From Triparma columacea (taxonomy: Eukaryota > Sar > Bolidophyceae > Parmales > Triparmaceae): DNA of 16,666 nt. Below are positions 1 to 8,572 of this stretch, piece by piece. Position 1 is the stretch's first letter, and each line of letters opens with the position of its first letter. The DNA is taken from contig BRYA01001014.1 of the NCBI GenBank assembly GCA_030267965.1, forward strand, positions 3,630-20,295, in the 5' to 3' direction. The notes beneath the pieces were generated by a model. That model saw only the letters and a program-made list of their open reading frames with translations. It had not been told where the DNA came from and did no database searches. Made by a program: the position numbers and the translations under genes.

Positions 1-990
1 GGGGGGAGGAGGGGGGGGGGGAAGAGGGGGGGGGAGGTTGGATATTGGGGGAGGAGTCGCTGAGAACGAAGTGATGGGAGGGGGGGGGATCTCGGCGGAA
101 TTTGGGATGTCGGCGCCATTGGTATCATTTGGAGGGGTATCGGTTGGAGGGGTATCGGTAGGGAGGGTTTCGGCAACCTTGTAATCGCCGTCTTCGTTGC
201 AGCTCTCGAGACGTTCAATATTTAGTTCACTTGTCTTTAAGATATTCAGTTCCACTTCATCAATGTCCGAGTCCGATTCTTCGTCTCCGACAATAGACAC
301 ATTTGATATATCAGAAGTCTCCAGAATATGCAAATCTGCTGCACTGATTAGGACATTGTCATTATCTTCGTTGTCGTCGTCCTCCAGAGGACTGGTGGAG
401 TCCAGCCGCTTATCGGGATCGTTGCTGTTGTCGTCGACAGTGGGATCGTGTGGAATAACTATAGCTTCGCGGTGGTCGTTGTCCGTGCTATCGTCCATAC
501 TGTTATTATCGTTGCTGTTGTCGGTGTCTTCCTCCCCATGGTCATTGTCGTAGCTTCCTATATTGTCTTCATTGTTGTCATTGTTGTAAATGTCGTCATT
601 CTCGTCATTCTCGTCATTCGCGTCCTCATTTTCGTCGTTACCGTCGTCGCTCACATAATCCCGTTCGTCCTCTTCTCCGTAACCGACGCCAATGTTCTCC
701 TCCTTGTCTCCCCCCCCACCCTCCTCTTCCTCCTCACTCATCGCCCTTCTCACACAACCCCACCTAATCTCCTCGCACAACTTATCAATGACAGAGTCGG
801 GTATCGACTGATCAACGTTGTCGAAGTCTACATCCTTGAGCGCATCGTATCCTTCATTCTTACCCTGCCCACCCCCCCGGAGGGAAATTTGGGAAACAGG
901 GTGTGTAGGCTGGTATATGTATGCAAGGGACAGGGGGGACGAAAGCACAACATGCACGTAAACAATCGTATATAGTGAATTATTCCGCAT
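1..990 (-). CDS. Partial acidic Asp/Asn-rich low-complexity protein, C-terminus beyond window
   Basis: An uninterrupted minus-strand reading frame runs from an in-frame TGA at 1039-1041, through a first ATG at 988-990, to the left edge, giving about 330 codons without the C-terminus. Three compositional zones are visible. Codons near 850-740 encode a mixed segment (KDVDFDNVDQSIPDSVIDKL). From about 735 to 380 there is an extremely Asp/Asn/Glu/Ser-rich tract with many DEN, DND and NDD words. From about 160 to 1 there is a proline-rich end that begins with two TDTPP units and finishes in poly-Pro. No catalytic domain is recognised. The first roughly 50 residues differ in composition from the rest, so the real start may be the ATG at 738-740 or lie in an upstream exon; a GTAAG-like word near 864 also leaves room for an intron. 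Function unknown. The plus-strand frames over this region are composition shadows. Confidence 0.55.
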   Translation of the reverse strand, partial: MRNNSLYTIVYVHVVLSSPLSLAYIYQPTHPVSQISLRGGGQGKNEGYDALKDVDFDNVDQSIPDSVIDKLCEEIRWGCVRRAMSEEEEEGGGGDKEENIGVGYGEEDERDYVSDDGNDENEDANDENDENDDIYNNDNNEDNIGSYDNDHGEEDTDNSNDNNSMDDSTDNDHREAIVIPHDPTVDDNSNDPDKRLDSTSPLEDDDNEDNDNVLISAADLHILETSDISNVSIVGDEESDSDIDEVELNILKTSELNIERLESCNEDGDYKVAETLPTDTPPTDTPPNDTNGADIPNSAEIPPPPITSFSATPPPISNLPPPLPPPPPPP

Positions 991-1561
991 TGTGGCCTCA
1001 CAGAGGTAGAAGCAGGAGGTGGTTTGCAGCACCTTCCTTCAGAGTTCGGGGCTATGAGAATATTATGGGAAGCGCAAATAGATTTTTTGTAACGTAACTA
1101 AGAGTTGTGTCCCTCTAGTAAATATGTGGCCTTCGGGGGGAAATAAGATCAAATGGGGTACTTGATGAGAAATTGAAGCAGTGTCAAGGCAGAATTTGAT
1201 CAAAAAAATTTCAGGTGTAGTAAATTTAGATATTTGACGCTATAAAAAAGAAATATCATTTTAAATGATTAAAAAATATATTCAAAACCTTTAAGTATTT
1301 TTATAATAGATTAATTGTTTACAAAGTTGGATTGATGTATTTCAACTTTAATCAATTAACCTCAGAATTCACTATTTATGACTTTAATAATATTAGTTTA
1401 ATCAAAATAATTTTTATGTAAAAAAACACTTCTGAAATTATTTTCTTTAAAAAAAATTTCGGATTATGAGTTAAGGATTTATTTGACTATGTATAGTTTG
1501 ATATTATTTCTAAAATTCACTGGCCCTTTTCTTAAAAAAAACTGATTCAAAAAAGCTCATG
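991..1561. other. Gene-free intergenic stretch
   Basis: This stretch lies between the start side of the left-edge acidic gene and the stop of the two-exon gene, both on the minus strand. No convincing coding frame, tRNA or repeat family was seen. Positions 991-1190 have moderate GC. From about 1200 to 1560 the sequence becomes strongly AT-rich and is listed separately. A short perfect inverted repeat, ATCATTT-T-AAATGAT, lies near 1255-1270. Confidence 0.6.
1201..1560. other. AT-rich island, about 20% GC
   Basis: Counting by eye gives 72 G or C bases in these 360 positions, about 20% GC, and about 17% in 1261-1440. The genes on both sides are much richer in GC. The island contains many A and T runs of five or more bases and no reading frame of note. 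It could be ordinary AT-rich spacer, an old insertion of organelle DNA, or a functional low-GC element. The sequence alone does not decide between these. Confidence 0.75.
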
Positions 1562-2597
1562 TTATAAACTTCGTTGCCTCGCGTCGATGGATTCGACAGC
1601 CTTAACCAAAGGCATATTCTTGGCGAGCTCAGCTAGGATCATGGTCTTGATCTTCCCTATCTTTCCCCCTTCGCCACCTCCCGTGAGCATTTTCATGACT
1701 AAGTACCAAGACTTGAGTTCCAGTTCTGTCGGCGGCTTAAACGGGCCTAGAGTACACCTCCGTCCACCCTCCTGGGCCTCCTCCCATTCCAGTTTGAACC
1801 CCACCGTGTTGAAAGCGTCCCCCCCCCCCCCTTCCTCCCCTCCGTCCACCACCAAGGCGCATCCAACGAACGCCTTCATTTCTACCTTGATATCATCTCC
1901 CCAAGGGTTCTTGAAGACGATGGACATTCCATCCTTGCTTAAGAGCACTCTTCCAAGGTTCTCCTCCTCACCCTCCTTGACAGTACCATCATCTTCAATC
2001 TTCCCCTTCCAGTCTCCGATGACAAAACCTATCTTCATGATTGCGACGAACCTACGATAAGCGTTTAATGATTAGAGCTAGGCACGAAAGGCGGGGGCTA
2101 TTTGCCTGAGAGCTTTTCGCTTCGCTCCTTGTTCTGCCTTCCACGGTCTGGACTCACCGCCTCATGCTATGTGCCCATGCCTGGGATAGGTTTCTTAGAT
2201 TTGAAACTGCTGGACAGTGGGTATCTATGAGGGATGCTATGTCATCACGAACGCGGTTTATCTTCCGCGCCCTCTCCCGTGGATGTGGGGGGAGGATTGG
2301 TTGGGCATCCTCAAGGGGCTTCATATCATCATTACGAAAACTGCTCATCTGTGGCTGGCCTTTCCTTGGTTTTGGCGCGACCGTAGACCTCTCCCAAAGC
2401 TTTCCTGCTCCGATATCCCCCTTCTTTCCCTCAACATCCTCCTCCTCCAACTTCTTTTCAATTTTGACCGGCTCTCGGCTTGCTCTTCCTTCCTCAATAA
2501 GGCTCTCCTTAATTATCCGTTGTTTTTCAAGCCACCGCTCGTTGTCAGACAGCAATGAGGCCGCCAAAAGTGCTCGGGCGATTTTCGAAGCTTCCAT
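1562..2597 (-). CDS. Two-exon protein of unknown function (~309 aa)
   Basis: Exon 1 is 2158-2597 and exon 2 is 1562-2051. The 106-nt intron has donor GTGAGT at 2157 and acceptor TCGTAG ending at 2052. It is a phase-2 intron, and joining rebuilds one Arg codon (CGG) and an open frame of about 309 residues. The ATG at 2595-2597 follows an in-frame TGA at 2616-2618. Exon 1 begins with an Ala/Leu-rich helical segment (ARALLAASLLSDNERWLEKQ), followed by a charged, probably helical or disordered part rich in Glu and Lys. Exon 2 reads as a compact beta-type module (IGFVIGDWKGKIE, then VLLSKDGMSIVFKNPWGDD), interrupted by a Gly-rich loop encoded by a G run (plus-strand C run near 1820-1831), and ends in a helical tail. 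I do not recognise the family. Splicing is well supported; function is not inferred. Confidence 0.7.
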
Positions 2598-2839
2598 AAT
2601 ATGACAACTGAAATGTCAAAAATTTCATGCAACCAAAAGCTTGAAGCTAGGGAAGGGGTCCCTATATGCATAGAGACAGGGTGTAAACCTTGAATCTCCC
2701 CTGTCCTGGCAGCATTTCAGACTTCCTTTAAAAAAGAAGTTAAAGTTAAGTGCACGTTTACGATAACGCGTCGCACTATATGCTTAGACCCTCCGCCACC
2801 CACCCACCCCCCATTTCCCCCCCTATGTCCCCCCCCCCC

Positions 2840-4932
2840 CTACATGCAACATGACGTTTTGTTAAGTAGCACGGGGGACCTCCCGTGGTAACTTATCTGG
2901 AAGAGCCCCTCGCTCTGCAGCCACGGCTCGCCGTCGACCTGGCAGTGGAACGGCTGGCTCATCTTGATGCAGACCCTGCTCGTACAGGCCCTAACCTTGA
3001 AGCGTAGGAAGGGCATAGCTGGCCCAAGACCAGCGCAAGCCGCCATGCCAGCAGGGTGGGTAAAGAAGATAACCTCGATGAGCCCGTCCTGGTAAGATCC
3101 CTCGTTCGTGAACTTGTTCCCCCCGCCGTAGCTCTGGATGTTGAGAAGTGCAACCCCCCTACAATTCTTGGGCATCTCCAGCTCCTTGAGGGCCTTCTTC
3201 CCACCCTTGCCATCATCATCTTCGGTGTCGTCTGGGTCTTCAACGAGGACTTTGACCTTGCCGTTGAGCACCGGGGGAAGCTGGGCGGCAGTCACCCCGC
3301 AGAGTCCCCCCACTGACATGCCCTTCTGGATATATTTCAACTTATTCCCGACAGCAGTCTTGAAGCGCTCGGGATGCTCCTCCCTCTCCTTATGGAAGCT
3401 GAAGGCGACCCTCGCATCGAGCCCGATGCTAAAGTAGTTGCAAAACACTCCATCGAAGCTGCAATAAGCGGGGGATGAGCGGAGAGGAGCGAAGCGACGA
3501 CCGAAAGAGGTTAGCGATAAGAAACTGGTAAAGAAACTGTACTCAAACCCCCCTTCCGTGGCAAAAACGTACTCAAACTAACTCTTTCTGCAGCTCGCAT
3601 CTCATCTTACCTTTGAGTCTCTGCCATTTCGCCAGCAACGGAAACCCTATCAGAGGCCGCGATAGAATCATCGTCGTTGGCTGGTGCATCATCATCGGCC
3701 AGGCTGACGTCAATAACGTCGCTCCCATCTTCATTGAAGACAGTCTTCAAGTGGTGGATGCTCGCCTCCCTGTCCCTCATTTTTTCCCCCAGCATGGCAG
3801 GTACCCAGTCCTTGGCCTGCTCGCTGAGGCTGTTGAAGGGCACCACCACGCACCTCCACCTGTCCAGGGGAACCGGGAGGGCCTGCTCGACCTTCTTGAT
3901 CATCCCCGCCTTCCTCATGCTGTTACTGAAGGTCCCCCCCCAGTGGAAGCTCCGCGAAAGGTCGTTCCCCGTCCCGAGAGGCATCATGGCGAGGGGGAGG
4001 TGACCCCGGTATTTTGTGTCCTCGAGCTGGACCTTGTCACCGAGGACAGTCTTCCAGACTTTATCGATGGAGGACAGGATCCACCCCATGGTGCCGTCCC
4101 CTCCGCAAGCCAGAACCCTGACTAGCGGGTCCTTCGCCATGGGGAGCAGCTGCGGTACGCATGGGAATATCGGCGAGCAATATGTCAGAGGTTGAGGGCA
4201 GGACGTGGTTTATACCGAAGTAACCGCCTGTGCACCATTGCTACTAGAAATATTGCTATACACGGAAGTAATCGCCCGTGCACCATTGCTACTGCTATTT
4301 TTATTGGCTCATTGCTTCGTTTCTAACCCTCAACATCTCACCTTGTCTTCTGGCATGTTACCCTTCTTGCAGCTCCTCAAGTCGAAGACGTATTCCTCTC
4401 CCAGCAATTCCACCATATCTATTAAGATCTTCTTCCCCATCCCCCCCCCGCTCCCGCTGTTGAGGAACGCCACCACAGTCCACTTCCCGGCATTTCGGGT
4501 GAACGTGTTAGCCTCTTCAACAGGGGAAACTACGGAACCTTTGACTTCTGCTGTGCGCGTGTGGGAAGGGGTGTGGGGAGTTGCATTCAAGTGAGACGGA
4601 GTTGTGCCGTGAATGGACGACCGGGGTGTGACCCTCTCCCCCCCAACCAACACCCTAAGCAACCCCAGCCCCCCTCCCTCACCTCCCTTCATTTCGATAT
4701 CATCCTCCTCCGAAACTCTTGAATCTATGTAGCTAGTGTTTGAGCGCGGAGCAGTCTTTGTCTCCAGGACCTGCTCTAGGGGGCTTCGCGGCCCCACTGA
4801 AGAAGAAGACAAGCTTTGACTGAATACAGACCTTCTACGAAACGAACCGATATCCATATCAGCATCAAGCTCATCGTCGTCTAAGTAGTTGCCATCGGCC
4901 ATTGTGTTGTGTGAAAAAAAGTGAAGATCCAA
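2840..4932 (-). CDS. Diacylglycerol kinase, three exons, no C1 domains
   Basis: Exons are 4342-4932, 3611-4149 and 2840-3458 (introns of 192 and 152 nt, phases 0 and 2), giving 582 residues, or 572 from the second ATG at 4900-4902. The enzyme phosphorylates diacylglycerol with ATP to give phosphatidic acid, attenuating DAG signalling and feeding phospholipid synthesis at membranes. The catalytic DAGKc domain begins near residue 152, with the glycine loop NSGSGGGMG at 158-166, the hallmark GGDGT at 213-217 and PLGTGND at 254-260. The accessory DAGKa domain starts near residue 380 with NYFSIGLDARVAF and ends with the typical CQVDGEPW segment. The first 150 residues are acidic, Ser-rich and probably disordered. 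No cysteine-rich C1 zinc fingers, EF hands or membrane spans are seen, as in plant and protist short-form DAG kinases. Asp-rich inserts lie between the two domains and inside the accessory domain. It is divergent from the LRR gene across 202 nt. Substrate preference cannot be read from the sequence. Confidence 0.93.
4214..4293. repeat. Two-copy 48-nt-period repeat inside DAG kinase intron 1
   Basis: The 32-nt blocks at 4214-4245 and 4262-4293 match at 29 of 32 positions (differences C/G, C/T and T/C), with a period of 48 nt. Both contain GTGCACCATTGCTACT. The repeat lies wholly inside the 192-nt intron 4150-4341 and does not touch either splice site. It looks like a local tandem duplication that has diverged. 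Confidence 0.8.
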
Positions 4933-5134
4933 GAGGGGAAAATTTCAAGGGGGGGCTTAATGCACTTTTAATAGATGACGTGCGTATATGTTTATGTCAA
5001 CGAAGAGAAGAAACTTATCAAAATCGTCACAAGAACTGTTTATATTAGCGTTGTAAACGTCAAAAGGAAGAATCAGCCTTTTTGGTGGATTATTGCTGCC
5101 CTTTCGGACCAGTTCCAGTTGCTGAAAAAAGGAC
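4933..5134. promoter_or_regulatory. Divergent promoter region between DAG kinase and LRR genes
   Basis: This 202-nt spacer separates two divergently transcribed start codons and must hold both 5' UTRs and core promoters. It contains TGACGT at 4976-4981 and two further CGTCA words at 5025-5029 and 5058-5062, the core recognised by bZIP (CREB/ATF-like) factors. No clear TATA box can be assigned. The regulatory role is inferred from motif match only. Confidence 0.4.
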
Positions 5135-8100
5135 ATGGCCGATTTTGTCTTATACTACGTGGAGACGTGCGAGAAGTTGGGGGTGGGGGTACTAATGGAG
5201 GTCGTCGAGTGGCTCGGTTTGCAGGAAGAGTCTGCAAGAGAGGCAGCTAATAATGGGTCCAACCCTTCCCCCGCTCACACGGATCTGCTCAGTTTGTCTG
5301 CTACGACAGACGGCGAGGTGGAGAGCCTCTGTGCTACGCTTGCTAAACTGAACAATGGCACCTCCGTTGACGAGGGCGAGTCCGTGAAAATCACCAGCAG
5401 GCTTGAGTTTTTCAATGGCAAGTTTTCGTCTCGTGGAGTATCAGCCTTGGCGAGTACAATTGAGAATGACAAGTGCATCCAGGCGCTAAGGCTTTGTAAC
5501 TGTCAGGTCGGGGACAATGGAGCCTTGGGTTTGGCTGAAAGTCTGCTTAGGAATCCCACTTGTTCCCTGTTGGAGTTGGATCTCTGCAACATTGGTTTGG
5601 ATGTGAGGGGTTTGGAGGCTTTGACTACGGCCGGTGAGTGCCTGGGCTGATAGATTTGTTGGGTCGCAGAGTTAGTGGGTTGTTGGATCGTTGGAGTGTT
5701 TAGTTGTTGGATGTTGTTGGAGCGTTTAGTTGTTTGCAGTCTTGACTAAACCTCCCCTAATCCCCCCTCCACCCTCCTTTCAAGCCTGCGAAATGTCATC
5801 CATCAAGGTCTTCGGCGTCTCGAACAACAACCTTCAGAAGCAGGCAGGAGTCATCATCGGCCGCGCCTTGGCGCTGGGCAACGGTCTGCCTGGTCTCCAC
5901 TGCGCCGATAATAAGCTCGGTGACCACGGGGTCGCCGCAATCGGCGGGGCCCTGGCCGGCGCCACCGGCGTCCTAAGGCTCACAATGCTTGATCTCTCCA
6001 GGAACGGCATCAGGAGCGAGGGCTTCATGGCCTTCACCAAGGGCCTGGGCGTCTGCTGCGGGAATGGCAAGATTACTCCCATCATGGTTCTGCGCTTTAG
6101 GGGCAACGAGATCGGCTGCGAGGGAGCCGCCTCCCTCGCTGCTGTCCTCAAGGATAGGAAGAACACCCTATCGAGGACGCTCGAGGAGCTGGACCTCGGG
6201 GAAACGGCCCTGAAAGAGAAGGTGAGAATGGACACGAAGAGGAAGAGGAGGAGCAAAGCGATGGAATGGTACTGGCACAACACTGACGCACCCCCCCCCC
6301 CCCACCCCCCCCCCCTGAACTCCCGCCCCCCCCTTCACAGGGCGCCAAGGCAATTTGCGAGGCGTGGCCTATTTGCTCAGCTCTCAAGGCCTGCGACATT
6401 TCGGGATCCACCTATTCCCCCAATATCATCAAGGCAGCAGCCGCCGGACTCGCCGAAAACTCGTCCCTCACTCGCGTCGACATCTCCCCAGCAAAACAAC
6501 AGGACGCCACCGAAGAAACGATGTTCTCCATCGCCTCCGAGCTTGGAGCCTTCTCGGTTGCCCTCAAGTCGAACACTACCCTGCTTACCCTGAACCTTGG
6601 GGCCTACATCGGGAGCAACGAGACCTCCCAGACCGCCGGTGCGATCCAGTCCACCCTCATGCTCAATGCGAGGCTTGCAGGGATGGAGGGTCTCCACGAG
6701 GAAGCTCCCAAGGCCAATTTCGGAGCCAATACTCCACTCCAGAAGCATATGCGGGAAACCAGGACTATGAGCAGCGTCCTTAACGCCATGCACAATGCGG
6801 TCGCGGCAGCCAACGGCAGGGCTAGCACCCCCAAGGTCGGGGATACGGCTTCCGGGTTCGGTGCCACCAACGGGGCGGCTGTGACCAACGGCTTGGGGGC
6901 CGCAAACGGCGACACCAGCCAAGGCATCTCCAATTTCCCCCCCCCCGCCCCCCCAACCCCAGCGATAAATCCCTTTGCCAGCCCACCAAACTATCACGAC
7001 GCCAAAAAGGAGCCTCTCACCCTCAACCAGCTCCAGCCAGAACAGATACAGCAACAGCAGGGACTGCTGCAGCAGCAGGGACAGCAGGGACAACAGGGAC
7101 AGCAGGGACAGCAGGGACAGCAGGGACAGCAGGGACAGCAACAAGAGCAACAACAGCAACAACAGCAGCAAGAACAGTCACATCAAGAGCTAAACACAAA
7201 CCATTCAAATGGAAGAGGCTCGAAGCAACATAAAAACAACAGCAACGAACTTGGGAGCGCAATGATCACTCAGCAACTTAAGAGCCACGAGCAAATTCTC
7301 CTCATGGACGGCATCCGGGCGGCGAGGACGGCGTGGGAGGCTGAGAGGGAGCAGGACTTGGAGCAGATCAAGGTCGAGTGTGCTGAGGCTGCGAGGAGGG
7401 ACCTCATGGCCACCGAGACCAAGGTGAGCCGAAGTGAGCGAAGCAGGCTACAGAAAGGGTCGAAGAAGACGCATCTTCATCTCGTCTCTTAAATCTTTTG
7501 CCTTAGTCCTAACCCTTTATGCGCTTCTCTTAACTAATTCGCAGCTTTCGGAAATTGTCGGTCAGCTTGCCATGGAAATGAAGAAACAGAAGGAAGCTTA
7601 CGCTGCAGCCCTCACCGCGACGACTGAATCTTCTAAACAGAGCATGTCGAGGTGCGTGCAAAGGAGGCGAAGGCAATAGCTCGGCGGGCATGATCGCCAT
7701 GCCCAAGCCCATCCCCCTCCCCATAGCCATCCCCACCCCAATCATTATCCTCAGCTCTTACTAAACACTAACTCAAATTCTCTCACTTCTCACAGCTTTG
7801 AATCCACGGTCGCATCCCTTACCGAGAGAGTGCAAGGACTCGAAATACAGCAGCAATCACTTGCCAAGAAAAACGACATCATTGTGCGGGCGCTGCATGT
7901 CGTCGAAGGCAAGACCTCTGACGGCTCCTACATATCCCAATTCGTTAACCAGCAACTTGCCCAAATGAAGGTCGAAATGAAGAACGAGGTGAAGAAGGAA
8001 TTAAACGCTCAGCATGAGAAGGCCGTAACCTCCCTCGAGGTCAACAGGCACATAGACCACAGCAGACTAGACGGGAGGTGCAACCAGGTTGACGAGAGGC

Positions 8101-8183
8101 TAACGAAGTTGGAACAAGCTGTTGTAGCAGATCAGCAGCAAACGGTGCAAATGATTGAGGCAATAATTGCCTCGCAGAAGTAG
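5135..8183 (+). CDS. Leucine-rich-repeat protein with Gln-rich linker and C-terminal coiled coil
   Basis: Five exons (5135-5633, 5785-6221, 6341-7423, 7545-7651, 7796-8183; intron phases 1, 0, 0, 2) encode 837 residues. The ATG sits nine nt after an in-frame TGA. Residues about 85-420 hold ribonuclease-inhibitor-type LRRs; typical units contain LRLCNCQVGDNGALGLAESL, LGDHGVAAIGGALAG and LDLSRNGIRSEG. Next comes a low-complexity linker with Ala/Asn/Gly/Thr-rich and Pro-rich parts, then a Gln-rich tract (about 540-595) with seven GQQ-type units. From about 620 to the end the protein is heptad-rich and charged (AAWEAEREQDLEQIK-like, LTERVQGLEIQQQ, VDERLTKLEQAV), predicting a long coiled coil. No kinase, NACHT or membrane domain is present. 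The design suits a cytosolic scaffold that binds a partner through the LRR arc and oligomerises through the tail. That is inference; no orthologue name is claimed. All splice joins keep frame. Confidence 0.82.
7078..7140 (+). repeat. Seven-copy 9-nt coding minisatellite GGGACAGCA
   Basis: Seven units of GGGACAGCA (the second carries GGGACAACA) lie head to tail in the LRR gene and encode Gly-Gln-Gln repeats within a wider Gln-rich tract. Near-identity of the units indicates recent slippage or unequal exchange, so copy number probably varies between strains. Confidence 0.92.
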
Positions 8184-8572
8184 CTTGAAGGTTTTTGTTT
8201 CCTTTTGCATTAAAATTTCAACGACTTATATGTTATTACAGTGTGTATGTTTGTTATAGCTCGTACGTTCAAAGGGCGAAGCTCGCCGAAAGAACCAAAA
8301 TTGGAAAATTGGTGTGCCCAGCTAAATTGGCTTTTCTGAAGGTCCCTGTATCGTCCTCAACGCTGGGGTGAAATCAAGGTGAAAGAGGAGGAAACACCTT
8401 ACTTATTTATTCTGACGCGTTCCACAGGCCAGCGACAACCCGGCCGCACATATCGGAGCGGAGGGCGCAATCCTTGAACGTATCGCGCAAATCTGAACAT
8501 TCCTTATAACTGTCCCCGACAGTAGTCTTTTTTTGGGGTAGAGGGTCTTGTGCTGAGGGGAGCGGGAATAGT
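8184..8572. other. Intergenic stretch between LRR gene and IQ-motif gene
   Basis: This interval of 389 nt runs from the LRR stop codon to the next start on the same strand. The first 220 nt are AT-rich and suit a 3' UTR, with GGCGAAGCTCGCC near 8275-8287 able to form a five-pair hairpin. Positions 8407-8530 are GC-richer and on the minus strand read as a short frame with cysteines spaced C-x9-C. That is noted as a finding, not annotated as a gene. No tRNA was seen. Confidence 0.5.

Noticed and set aside
448..975. Plus-strand frame of 175 codons rich in Val and Ile
   Set aside because: It is the reverse complement of the Asp/Asn-rich minus-strand frame (GTC/ATT are complements of GAC/AAT). 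Composition explains the long open frame.
1815..1835. Possible frameshift at the C run in the two-exon gene
   Set aside because: The minus frame stays open on both sides of the run and encodes a plain Gly loop, so no shift is needed. Sequencing error in the run cannot be excluded.
4975..5250. Plus-strand frame of 91 codons across the LRR start
   Set aside because: It covers the divergent promoter and then overlaps LRR exon 1 in another frame, with no recognisable product. The LRR frame is better supported by splicing and repeats.
5834..6411. Overlapping minus-strand frames opposite LRR exon 2
   Set aside because: They are shadows of the LRR coding exon; the predicted peptides are low complexity and match no family.
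6377..7171. Minus-strand frame of 264 codons with poly-Leu/Ser
   Set aside because: It arises from the GQQ minisatellite read backwards; the plus frame carries the LRR and coiled-coil signal and consistent splice sites.
8184..8400. Possible tRNA or other structured RNA
   Set aside because: No cloverleaf or B-box-like GGTTCGAATCC sequence could be found; only a five-pair hairpin is present.
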